NCBI RefSeq assembly: GCF_019039035.1
Contig: NZ_JAHNZT010000042.1
Coordinates: forward strand, 1-64,000
Direction of reading: 5' to 3'
From: Citreicoccus inhibens
GTDB taxonomy: Bacteria > Myxococcota > Myxococcia > Myxococcales > Myxococcaceae
Length of the DNA: 64,000 nucleotides
The position numbers were made by a program, and so were the translations under genes. Below, in pieces: positions 48,330 through 56,821 of this stretch. Numbering within the stretch: position 1 is the first letter of the stretch; the number at the start of each line of letters is the position of its first letter. The notes beneath the pieces were generated by a model. The model saw only the letters and a list, made by a program, of their open reading frames with translations, searched no databases and was not told where the DNA came from.

Positions 48330-48962
48330 ATGGTCCAGAAAGGTCAGTTCCTGGAGCGACCCACGCTGGTGCCGGTGGGCGACGAGGTGATGGACGCCAC
48401 GGCGCACCGAGGCACGCGCGCGCCGCCATTGCTGGTGTTGCCGCCGCGGCCGGAGGAGGGCGGAGGCATGGATCATCTCCTCGCCGCGGAGCTCGTCTGG
48501 GCCGCCGCTCACGCGGGCTTCCCCACCCTGCGCTTCAACCATCGAGGCGTGGGCGCCAGCCAGGGCGAGCGCGGCACGGGCGAGTCCCTCGTGGAGGACG
48601 CCGAGGCCGCCATGCGCGTGCTGTTGGAGAACGCTGGAACGACCGCCCTCGCGGTGGCGTCGCTGTACGGCGGGGCGCGGGTCGCGCTGGACCTCCAAGC
48701 CCGTCACCCGTGCGTGGGTGGGGTGTGTCTGGTGGCGCCGCTGGATGTGGATGTCGTCGCGCTGGCGCGGCTGCCGTGTCCGCTGCTCGTCATCGTGGGG
48801 GAGGAGGACCGGCGCATGTCTCGCGCCGCGCTGGCCTCCGCTGTCGCCGAGGCGGGCGGGCTCTTAGAGGTGATCGACGATGCGGGACCCACGTTCCATC
48901 GCAACCTGCCCCAGGTGGGGCGCGCGGTGTCCGGCTGGTTGGGTCGTCTCTCGGGCGGGTGA
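48330..48962 (+). CDS. Alpha/beta-hydrolase-fold protein lacking the nucleophile serine
   Basis: 210 residues from ATG 48330, ribosome site AAGGTGAGG. The fold is that of the COG2945-like small hydrolases: PRPEEGGGMDHLLAAELVWAAAHAGFPTLRFNHRGVGASQGERGTGE, and a C-terminal VIVGEEDRRMS acid region with a THR/FHRNL His near the end. At the elbow, where GYSFGG is expected, the sequence reads ASLYGG, which puts Leu at the nucleophile position. Either the elbow is shifted by one residue or the protein is not a serine hydrolase. It stands alone. Confidence 0.75.
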   Translation: MVQKGQFLERPTLVPVGDEVMDATAHRGTRAPPLLVLPPRPEEGGGMDHLLAAELVWAAAHAGFPTLRFNHRGVGASQGERGTGESLVEDAEAAMRVLLENAGTTALAVASLYGGARVALDLQARHPCVGGVCLVAPLDVDVVALARLPCPLLVIVGEEDRRMSRAALASAVAEAGGLLEVIDDAGPTFHRNLPQVGRAVSGWLGRLSGG

Positions 48963-49124
48963 GCGGGAGGGCGTGCAACCCTCCAGACGCTGTCATGTTT
49001 CTTCACGCTCGCCGCCTTGCATGCGCGAGTGGGGGACATACAGACTGCCCCGGCAGACCCAATCGTTTCGTGGTTCGTTCGTAGAGTCCTCGACGCGACG
49101 TGTTTCCGGCTGAAGGAGTGTGCG

Positions 49125-50936
49125 ATGCGGATGATGCGAAGGACCGTGTTTCCCGCGGCGCTGGTGTTGATGGCCGCGGCATGTGCGTCCCCCGCGCGTG
49201 AGCCGCAGGCGCCCACCGCGTCCGGCACCGCGCCCGCGGCCCGCGCCGCCGCCGAGGTGGACCCCGCCCAGATTGTTCCCGGCGCCATCGTGGTGGACTT
49301 CAAGGACGGCACCACGAAGGCCCAGTTCGATGCCTGGGAGAAGGAGTGGGGCGTCGACCTGGAGTTCAACTCCATCGAGGGCGCTGACGACGGCGTCACC
49401 CTGGCGGTGGGCGTGGATGACGTGGATGCGGCGCTGGAGAAGATTCGCCAGAACCCGGCGGTCGAGTCCGCCGAGCCGCTGCTGGAGATTCACGCCAGCT
49501 ACACCCCGAATGATCCGCAGTACGCGCAGCAGTGGAACCTGCGGATGATCGACATGCCGCGGGCCTGGGAGCGCTCGCGCGGCAAGGGTGTGGTGGTCGC
49601 TGTCATCGACACGGGCATCGCCTACGAGGACTACGACGACTTCAAGCAGGTGCCAGACCTGAAGGGCGTGAAGTTCGTGAAGGGCTACGACTTCGTCAAC
49701 GACGACGAGCACGCCAACGACGACCACGGCCACGGCACGCACGTGGCGGGCACCATCGCCCAGGCCACGGACAACGGGCAGGGCGTGGCGGGCGTGGCCT
49801 TCGAGGCGACGCTGATGCCGGTGAAGGTGCTCAACCACTTCGGCAGCGGCACCACGGCGGACATCGCGGATGCCATCCGCTTCGCGGCGGACCACGGCGC
49901 TCGGGTCATCAACCTGTCGCTGGGGGGTGGCGGCTACGCGCAGGTCATGGCCAGCGCGGTCGAGTACGCGCGCAAGAAGGGCGTCACCGTGGTGGCCGCC
50001 GCCGGCAACGGGGGCCGAGGCAAGGTGGAGTATCCGGCCGCCTATCCCGGCGCCATCGCGGTGTCCGCGGTGGGCCCGGATGGCACGCTGGCCCCGTACT
50101 CCTCGTTCGGTAGGGAACTCGACATCGCCGCGCCGGGCGGGGACAAGCGCCAGGGCGACGCGGGCGGCATCATCCAGAACACCATCGACCCGCGCGACCC
50201 CTCGCGCTCCGTCTACGCCTCCTACCAGGGCACGAGCATGGCCACGCCGCACGTGGCCGCCGTCGCCGCGATGCTCTACGCCGCGGGCGCCAAGAGCCCG
50301 GACGAGGTCGAGCAGGCGCTCTACGCGGGCGCGAAGCCCGTGGGCAACGTCGCCTGGTCCGAGCAGTACGGCCATGGCGTGCTCAACGCCGAGGCCTCGC
50401 TCAAGCACTTCCGCGGCGAGTCGGAGACGGCGTGGTCCCCGCTGTACTGGGCCCTGGGGTTGATGGCCCTCGTGCTGCTCTCGCTGCGCGGTCGTGAGCG
50501 CCCGGGCTTCCTCAACATCCTGGTGCGGCCCGCCTTCTTCGCGCCGCTCTTGCTCGCCACGGTGGGCGTGTTCTTCGCGCGCTCGTGGTTTGGTGGCGCC
50601 TCGGGGCTGGGCTCGGACGCGGTGGACCTGGCCTCGCTGCCCATCCCGGATTGGCAGCGCATCATCTTCGGTCGAGGGCGCACGGTGAACCCGTTGTTCT
50701 ACAGCGCGCTCATCCCTCTGGGGCTGTCGTTGCCGGCCATCGCGTGGAAGGGGATGCGCCCCGCGGTGGGGGGCCTGGCGCTGGGCTTCGCGGGCTTCCT
50801 TGCCTACGCGGCGTGGACCGGGGCGCCGTCGCTGGCGTGGATGCCCTTCACCTTCATCGCGCGCCCGTGGCTCGTGTTCCACACGGTGATGTGCCTCGTC
50901 ATCGGCCGCGCGATGCTCAAGCGGGAGGAGGCGTGA
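49125..50936 (+). CDS. Subtilisin-like (S8) protease with C-terminal membrane domain
   Basis: ATG 49125 follows AAGGAG; 603 residues. The N-terminal 20 residues are a signal sequence ending AAACAS, possibly a lipobox. Residues ~40-125 look like an inhibitor-type propeptide. The catalytic triad is intact: VIDTG (Asp, about residue 162), DDHGHGTHVAG (His, about 205) and GTSMATPHVA (Ser, about 371), with the oxyanion Asn in AAAGNGG. After about residue 440 come four or five membrane helices, including WALGLMALVLLSL and FFAPLLLATVGVFF. The enzyme would be anchored to the inner membrane facing the periplasm. The last codons overlap the small gene that follows (GTGA). Confidence 0.92.
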   Translation: MRMMRRTVFPAALVLMAAACASPAREPQAPTASGTAPAARAAAEVDPAQIVPGAIVVDFKDGTTKAQFDAWEKEWGVDLEFNSIEGADDGVTLAVGVDDVDAALEKIRQNPAVESAEPLLEIHASYTPNDPQYAQQWNLRMIDMPRAWERSRGKGVVVAVIDTGIAYEDYDDFKQVPDLKGVKFVKGYDFVNDDEHANDDHGHGTHVAGTIAQATDNGQGVAGVAFEATLMPVKVLNHFGSGTTADIADAIRFAADHGARVINLSLGGGGYAQVMASAVEYARKKGVTVVAAAGNGGRGKVEYPAAYPGAIAVSAVGPDGTLAPYSSFGRELDIAAPGGDKRQGDAGGIIQNTIDPRDPSRSVYASYQGTSMATPHVAAVAAMLYAAGAKSPDEVEQALYAGAKPVGNVAWSEQYGHGVLNAEASLKHFRGESETAWSPLYWALGLMALVLLSLRGRERPGFLNILVRPAFFAPLLLATVGVFFARSWFGGASGLGSDAVDLASLPIPDWQRIIFGRGRTVNPLFYSALIPLGLSLPAIAWKGMRPAVGGLALGFAGFLAYAAWTGAPSLAWMPFTFIARPWLVFHTVMCLVIGRAMLKREEA

Positions 50937-51148
50937 AGCTCTCCGGCCGGGTCATGTACCGAGACCTCGGGCCCGGTGTCTGGGTGCTCGAGGGCGACGA
51001 TGGCACCACGTACCAACTGGCGGGCGGGGACCGGAAGCTGAAGAAGGACGGTCACCGCGTGGAGGCCGAAGGGCACGTGGACCGCGCCGCGCTCACCAGC
51101 GCCATGGTGGGGCCGGTGTTCCACGTCGCGTCGTATCGCTTCGTCTGA
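50933..51148 (+). CDS. Small DUF5818-like protein
   Basis: 71 residues from the GTG overlapping the protease stop. The sequence VKLSGRVMYRDLGPGVWVLEGDDGTTYQLAGGDRKL... is an OB/SH3-like beta fold with alternating hydrophobic strands, similar to small bacterial proteins of the DUF5818 type. No signal peptide. Its translational coupling to the membrane-anchored subtilase suggests an accessory or regulatory partner; no function is known. Confidence 0.65.
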   Translation: MKLSGRVMYRDLGPGVWVLEGDDGTTYQLAGGDRKLKKDGHRVEAEGHVDRAALTSAMVGPVFHVASYRFV

Positions 51149-51197
51149 GGTGAGGCGAGGGCGCGCCTCCCGCTCGTGGCGGTGGGGCGCGCCGCGC

Positions 51198-52361
51198 TCA
51201 GTGCTTGAGCTCGGCCTTCGGCTTGTAGGCCTCGGACTGCCGGCGCCGCTCTTCCTCGTAGGCCTCCATGGGGATGCTGCCCCGGCGCGCCGCTGCCCGG
51301 GCCTGCTTCAACGCCGCGCGCTCCGCCACCAGCCCCGGCGCCGCGTCCTTCTGGAGCTTGGGAAGCGGGTACACCACGTCGAACAAGCTCAAGGCCACGC
51401 CGCGCTTGTCCACGGCGCCTAGGCCCACCAGCGACACGGTGGAGGCCACCACCCAGGGCAGCACCAGGCGCGGCAGCGAGGGCGTCCCCCCCGGCGCGCG
51501 CGCCTCCTCGAGCGGCGCGTCCCCGCCGCGTCCCCAGACGGACGGAGAGAAGCGCGCCACGGACTTGAGGGCGAGCAGCCCCAGCGCGCCCACCAGTGCG
51601 AGTCCAAGCACCGCGCGCGGGTCCGTCGTCTCCGCTTCCGCCTGGCCCGCCGCGGCGGTGCGCGAGGCGATGAGGTAGAGCACGGTGGACACCAGGTTGT
51701 TCGCCGCGTGCGCGGCCATGCCGGGCCACAGCGAGCCCGTGCGCAGGTAGAGCCACCCGAAGAGCAGGCCCAGCTCCACGCGCGCCAGGAAGCCCACGGG
51801 GTCCAGGTGGAACGCGCTGAAGATGACGGCCGTGATGACGAGCGCCCGCGTGGCCGAGGCCGGGGCAGGAGGGGTGAGGCCCTTCTGGAGGATGCCGCGG
51901 AAGAAGAACTCCTCACACAGCGGCGCTCCAATCGTCACGCCTCCCAGGATGAGCGCCATCTCCACGCTCGACTGGCTGTCGAACAGGTGCGAGGCGTCGA
52001 ACATCTCCCGCATCCACGGCGGCACCAGCTGCTGGGCCGCGTACTGGATGGGCACCACGAGCGCGAAGAAGTTGGCCACGCCCACCGCGAAGCCGAACAA
52101 CGTGGGCGCCGAGCGCAGGGGCAGAAGCCCCGTGTAGACCGCGGGCCGGAAGCCCTTGGCCCGCAGGAACACCCAACCCAGTCCCAGGAAGATGAACACC
52201 TCGGTGAACCACACCCCGAACGCCGCGTTGGCGAGCTGGGCCGCGCCGCCCACGACGATGAACAACGCCAGGGCGATGACGGTGGGGATGGCCGGCGCCA
52301 GGGGCTCGAGCGGGGCGGGGGACTCGGGAAGCGGTGCGGCGCTTGAAGGGGTCTCTTCCAC
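51198..52361 (-). CDS. CPBP-family intramembrane metalloprotease
   Basis: GTG 52361 has GCAGGAGC eight bases upstream and gives 387 residues. Eight or so membrane helices contain the three CPBP motifs: CEEFFFRGIL (EExxxR, about residues 147-156), FSAFHLDP (FxxxH) and HAANN (HxxxN/B). The family includes CAAX prenyl proteases Rce1 and bacteriocin-immunity proteins. A C-terminal ~120-residue extension has two further helices and a basic, charged tail (EAYEEERRRQSEAYKPK) not usual for the minimal family. Single gene. Confidence 0.9.
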   Translation of the reverse strand: MEETPSSAAPLPESPAPLEPLAPAIPTVIALALFIVVGGAAQLANAAFGVWFTEVFIFLGLGWVFLRAKGFRPAVYTGLLPLRSAPTLFGFAVGVANFFALVVPIQYAAQQLVPPWMREMFDASHLFDSQSSVEMALILGGVTIGAPLCEEFFFRGILQKGLTPPAPASATRALVITAVIFSAFHLDPVGFLARVELGLLFGWLYLRTGSLWPGMAAHAANNLVSTVLYLIASRTAAAGQAEAETTDPRAVLGLALVGALGLLALKSVARFSPSVWGRGGDAPLEEARAPGGTPSLPRLVLPWVVASTVSLVGLGAVDKRGVALSLFDVVYPLPKLQKDAAPGLVAERAALKQARAAARRGSIPMEAYEEERRRQSEAYKPKAELKH

Positions 52362-52460
52362 CAGGCGGCTCCTGCCAGAGAAGGGCCCCAAGGGCCCGAC
52401 CCCGCGTATCTACCCTGTCCCCATCGCGACGTCCCGCTTCCTGGCGCGCGAGAGGGGGGA

Positions 52461-55010
52461 TCAGCCGCGCCGCAGGTACTGGCGGATGTCCTCGGCCAGC
52501 GGGTTGCGCGTGGCGAGGTCCGTGGCCGCCGGTCCGGGTTTGAGCTTCTTGTCCTCCTCGAGCAGGATCTTCTGATCCAGCAGGTACTCGACCGCGTTCT
52601 CCAGCGTCGTCTTGGCCAGGGACTCGGCGGCGGTGATGCGGCCCGCGTGGTACTCCGCGCGGCCCGTCTCCATCGCCAGCTTCACGAACGCCTTGCGGTC
52701 CATGGGCTGCCCTTCGGCCACATCGCGCAGCGTCATCGCGGCGAGCAGATAGGCCTCCAGGTAATCGCGCAGCAGGTCGGCGAGGAACTCCAGCTCGGGA
52801 CGCGCGTGGGCCTCGGGCGCCTCCTTGAGCACGTCGCCCTCGTGAATCACCAGCCCCATGCGCACCAGCCGCTCCACCGTCTCCGCGAAGATGGTGTCGA
52901 AGCTCGCGCCCACCCGGTAGATGAACTCCACCTTGAACAAGCGGGAGAGGAACAGCGCGCGCCCCTTCACGGTGTCGTAGGGCGCGGGCGAGCCGCCCAG
53001 GAGCGCGTTGGCCACGAGGCTGCGCGCGACCACCCGGTTCATCAGGGTGTTCTTGTAGAAGGCCATCTCCGGGCGGCGCGAGTCCTCCACCTGGTAGATG
53101 ACCTCTCCGCGCGCCTCCTGCGTGCGGATGATTTCATCCGACACGAACTCGCGCACCGCGTCCTGGATGGGGCCGAGCGTCTCGGGGTTGCTGGGCGCGT
53201 TGCTCAGCTCGCGAGACAAGGGCGCGCCTTCTTCATCCGCGATGCGGCGCAGGTGGCTGATGCGGTCCGTCAGCTCGCGCTGGGTGAGGCCGCGCCGGCG
53301 GTGGGCGAGCAGCGACGCGCTCACCAGCGCATGCGGCGTCACGGTGGACACCTTGCTGATGCCGTACATGACGCGGTTGCCCAGCGCGCGCACCAGGCCC
53401 TTCTTCTGCTCGTCGTTGACCTCGGTGTCCGGGGACAGCCCGCGCGCCTTCATGAAGTCCACGAGCGACAAGGGCTCGTCGAAGGTGAGGTGGATGCGGC
53501 CGTAGCGCGCCGCCAGCACCTTGGGCGCCGTCAACAGCGCCTTGATGTCCTCGGGCTTCTTCTCGCCGCCCGCCAGCTCCTTCGAGTACGAGCCGGACTC
53601 GACCACCTTCTCGTAGTCGATGGACACGGGCACGAAGACGAGGTCGTTGCGGGCGCCCTCCAGCACGGCCTCCACCTGCCACGTGAACATGCCCAGCTTG
53701 GGCGTCAGCAGCTTGCCGGTGCGGGAGCGGCCTCCCTCGGGGAAGAACTCCTGGTGGATGCCGTCATGCACCAGCTTCTTCACGTACGCCTTGAACGACG
53801 CGGCGTAGACCTTGTCGCCCTTGAACGAGCGCCGGAGGAAGAAGGCCCCGCAGCGCCGGAACATGGGCCCCAGCGGCCAGAAGGACAGGTTGGCGCCCGC
53901 GGCCACCAGCGGCACCGCGTAGCCGCGGCTCCACAGCACCCAGCTGAGCACCAGGTAGTCCACGTGGCTCTTGTGGCTGGGGCACAGCACCACGGGCGCG
54001 CGGCCCGCGGCCTTCAGCGCGCGGTGCAGGCCCGCCTCGTCCACCACGATGCCGTCGTAGATGCGGTTGAACACCCACTCCAGCATGGGCGCGATGAACG
54101 CCAGCGTGGTGGGGCTCGGCTTCGCCGCGATGGCCTCCAGGTTGCGCTGGGCCTCGCGCAGCACGCTCTCGGGCTTGCGGCCCGTGGCGGCCGCGTGCTC
54201 GTCCACCACCTTGCGCAGGCCGCGGTCGCGCAGCGTCTCGTCAATGAGGCGGTCCGCGGGCTTCACCGGCGGGCCGAACACCGCGCGCGTCTCGCGGGCG
54301 AGGTGCACGTGCAGCGCGCCGCGCACCTTGCGGCCCAGCACGTCATCCGAGTCGTTCGGGTTCTGCTCCAGGAAGCGCCGCAGGTCGATGGGCTCGCCCA
54401 CCCGGAACTGCGCGCGCTTGTAGTTGCGGAAGAAGGCCAGCATCGAGTGCAGGAAGCCCGGCGCCTCCGGACTGCCGAACACGATGTCCACCCAGCTCGG
54501 CTTGAGCCGCGCGTTGCGCTTCTCCCAGACGAACAGCTCTGGTACCAGATACACGGGCCGGTCGCCCGTGCGCGCCAACCGCACCAGGGCGGGGAAGGGG
54601 TCCTCGCGCGTCTCCTTGCCGGACGGGGCCAGGAGCGCGGTGCGGCGCAGGAAGACGAGCCCGCTGCCCCCTTGCTGCGAGGCGAAGCGGAAGCGCTCGT
54701 AGACATCCCCGCGCTGCGCCGTCTGGCGCCAGGGGCGCGTGAACCAGGGGCGCAGGTTCACCACCGCCCGGATGGGCGGCAGCGAGCGGCGCACCATGGC
54801 CCACGCCAGGTACAGGAAGTTGATCCACGCCGTGGTGCGCATGACGTGCACCACGTAGCCCTTGGCATGGAGCGAGCGCAGCTCGTCCTCGGCCTCGGGT
54901 GGGAAGTGCACCCCATCGAAGTAACGTGCCCCCAGCATGCGGGACACGGGACCGAACTCGTCCTTCAAGGTCTCGAACCGATTCTCAGGTTGCACGAGCG
55001 CAGTATCCAC
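52461..55010 (-). CDS. plsB: Glycerol-3-phosphate 1-O-acyltransferase PlsB
   Basis: 849 residues from GTG 55010, close to the E. coli enzyme in length. The acyltransferase blocks are present: LCPSHKSHVDYL (HX4D catalytic, about residue 349), GAFFLRRSF, FFPEGGRSRTGK and VFVPVSIDYEKV. N-terminal and C-terminal helical domains flank the core as in PlsB. It acylates glycerol 3-phosphate at sn-1, the first step of phospholipid synthesis, at the inner membrane. It lies 14 bases after the argS stop. Confidence 0.94.
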   Translation of the reverse strand: MDTALVQPENRFETLKDEFGPVSRMLGARYFDGVHFPPEAEDELRSLHAKGYVVHVMRTTAWINFLYLAWAMVRRSLPPIRAVVNLRPWFTRPWRQTAQRGDVYERFRFASQQGGSGLVFLRRTALLAPSGKETREDPFPALVRLARTGDRPVYLVPELFVWEKRNARLKPSWVDIVFGSPEAPGFLHSMLAFFRNYKRAQFRVGEPIDLRRFLEQNPNDSDDVLGRKVRGALHVHLARETRAVFGPPVKPADRLIDETLRDRGLRKVVDEHAAATGRKPESVLREAQRNLEAIAAKPSPTTLAFIAPMLEWVFNRIYDGIVVDEAGLHRALKAAGRAPVVLCPSHKSHVDYLVLSWVLWSRGYAVPLVAAGANLSFWPLGPMFRRCGAFFLRRSFKGDKVYAASFKAYVKKLVHDGIHQEFFPEGGRSRTGKLLTPKLGMFTWQVEAVLEGARNDLVFVPVSIDYEKVVESGSYSKELAGGEKKPEDIKALLTAPKVLAARYGRIHLTFDEPLSLVDFMKARGLSPDTEVNDEQKKGLVRALGNRVMYGISKVSTVTPHALVSASLLAHRRRGLTQRELTDRISHLRRIADEEGAPLSRELSNAPSNPETLGPIQDAVREFVSDEIIRTQEARGEVIYQVEDSRRPEMAFYKNTLMNRVVARSLVANALLGGSPAPYDTVKGRALFLSRLFKVEFIYRVGASFDTIFAETVERLVRMGLVIHEGDVLKEAPEAHARPELEFLADLLRDYLEAYLLAAMTLRDVAEGQPMDRKAFVKLAMETGRAEYHAGRITAAESLAKTTLENAVEYLLDQKILLEEDKKLKPGPAATDLATRNPLAEDIRQYLRRG

Positions 55011-55024
55011 GGCGAGCCCCCAGG

Positions 55025-56746
55025 TTACATGTTCTCCGGCGTCGGGATTCCGAGCAGCGTCAGCCCGGCCGCCAGCGTCACGCGCACCGCGTCCGTCAGC
55101 GCCAGTCGCGCCGCGCGCATGGGCTCATTGCCTTCCACGAGGATTCGCTTCTCCCGATCCTGATTGCCCAGCGTGTAGTAGCGGCTGTACGCGGCGGCCA
55201 CGTCCAGCAGCAGGCGCGCCACCAGGCTCGGCTCGTACTGCTCGGCCGCGTCCTTCACCACCTCGGGCAGCCGCATCAGCTCGCGCAACAGCGCCTGCTC
55301 CTCGGGCAGCGTCAGCAGCGCGGCGTCATACGTCGCCGGAGCCCCGCCCCCCTTGCGCAGCACGGTGACCGCGCGCGCATGGGCGTACTGGAGATACGGG
55401 CCGGTGTGGCCCTCGGGGCTGACCACCTCGTCCCAGTCGAACGTGTAGTCGCTGGCGCGCTTGTGCTTCAGGTCGCCGAACACGACGGCGCCCAGGCCGA
55501 TCTGCTCGGACAGCCCATCCGGGTCGTCCGTCTTCAGCAGCCCCTCGGCCATGTTCTGCTTCACGCGCTCGAGCACCCGCTCGTGCGCCTCGTCGAGCAC
55601 CTGGTTGATCTCCACCACCTGGCCCTTGCGCGTGCTCATGCCGTGGATGCGGCCGAACGGCACGTGCACGCAGCGGTCGGCCCACGGCTGATCCATCTCC
55701 TTCAGGGTGCGGAACACCTGCCGGAAGTGGAGCGCCTGGTCCTGCGCCACGACGTACAGCGACTTCTCGAAGTGGAAGCGCTCGTATCGGTCCTCCGCCG
55801 CCGCCAGGTCTCGCGTGGCGTAGAGGGTGCTGCCGTCGTTCTTCTTGAGGAGGACGGGCGGCTCGTTGTCCGCGTAGGGCATGTCGACGATGAGCGCGCC
55901 CTGCGAGTCCTTCACGCCGGGCTTGCGGGCGATCTGCTCGATGACCGCGTCCATCTTGCCCTGGTAGCGGCTCTCGCCCTCGATGTGCTCGAACTCGATG
56001 CCCATGCGCGCGTAGACCTGCTTGAAGCCGCGCACGCTCGTCTCACGGAACTGGTTCCAGAGCTTCGTCGCCTCGGCGTCACCCGCCTCCATGCGCCGGA
56101 AGAAGTCGCGGGCCTTCTCGTCGAAGGCGGGGTCGCTCTCGGCGCGCTGGTTGGCCTTCACGTACACCTGGACCAGGTGGCTCATGTCGTCCATGCGCGC
56201 CGGGTCCCCGTACTCCTGGAAGCCCACGGCCACGAGGCCGAACTGCTTGCCCCAGTCGCCCAGGTAGTTGATGCCCTCCACCCGCCAGCCCAACGCGCGG
56301 TACAGGTTGGCGATGCAGTGCCCGAGGAACGTGGTGCGGATGTGGTGGAAGCCAATGGGCTTGGCGATGTTGGGCGACGAGTAGTCGATGACCACCGTCT
56401 TGCCCGTCCCGGCGTCCTTGTCGCTGCCGTAGGCCAAGCCGGCCTGGCGGATGGAGTCGATGACCTCGGACGTGAAGGGCAGGGCGTTGAAGCGCGCGTT
56501 GACGTACGGCCCCACGGACTTCACCTCGAGCCCCGGCACGGTGACGGCGCGGGCCAGCTCGGCGGCGATGGCGGGCGGGGCCTTCTTCTGCGCCTTGGCG
56601 AGGGAGAACGTGGCGAAGCTCAGGTCGCCATGCGCGGGCTCGGCCGGCTTGACCTGGGACTCGATGTCGGGCGCCGGCACGCCCAGGACCTGGGCGATCG
56701 CTTGAGCGAAGGCGGCGCGATAACGGGAGTAGACAGAAGTGCTCAT
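55025..56746 (-). CDS. argS: Arginyl-tRNA synthetase
   Basis: ATG 56746 gives 573 residues. The N-terminal Add-1 domain, the class I core (SSPNIAKPIGFHHIRTTFLG, where HIGH is replaced by GFHH), the KMSKS-like MSTRKG (about residue 370) and the C-terminal DALR anticodon-binding domain (ending LTLLGIPTPENM) are all there. The HIGH variant occurs in other ArgS sequences of this branch. Essential for translation. Precedes plsB on the same strand. Confidence 0.96.
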   Translation of the reverse strand: MSTSVYSRYRAAFAQAIAQVLGVPAPDIESQVKPAEPAHGDLSFATFSLAKAQKKAPPAIAAELARAVTVPGLEVKSVGPYVNARFNALPFTSEVIDSIRQAGLAYGSDKDAGTGKTVVIDYSSPNIAKPIGFHHIRTTFLGHCIANLYRALGWRVEGINYLGDWGKQFGLVAVGFQEYGDPARMDDMSHLVQVYVKANQRAESDPAFDEKARDFFRRMEAGDAEATKLWNQFRETSVRGFKQVYARMGIEFEHIEGESRYQGKMDAVIEQIARKPGVKDSQGALIVDMPYADNEPPVLLKKNDGSTLYATRDLAAAEDRYERFHFEKSLYVVAQDQALHFRQVFRTLKEMDQPWADRCVHVPFGRIHGMSTRKGQVVEINQVLDEAHERVLERVKQNMAEGLLKTDDPDGLSEQIGLGAVVFGDLKHKRASDYTFDWDEVVSPEGHTGPYLQYAHARAVTVLRKGGGAPATYDAALLTLPEEQALLRELMRLPEVVKDAAEQYEPSLVARLLLDVAAAYSRYYTLGNQDREKRILVEGNEPMRAARLALTDAVRVTLAAGLTLLGIPTPENM

Positions 56747-56821
56747 GGACCGCGCGGATACTAGCCAAGGCTCGGCGGTTTCCCGCCATCCCTTCTGCGC
56801 GGGAAGAAACCTTCCCGTCAT

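Noticed and set aside
52647-56764. Very long plus-strand frames opposite plsB and argS
   Set aside because: Shadow frames; the minus strand encodes PlsB and ArgS with full motif sets.
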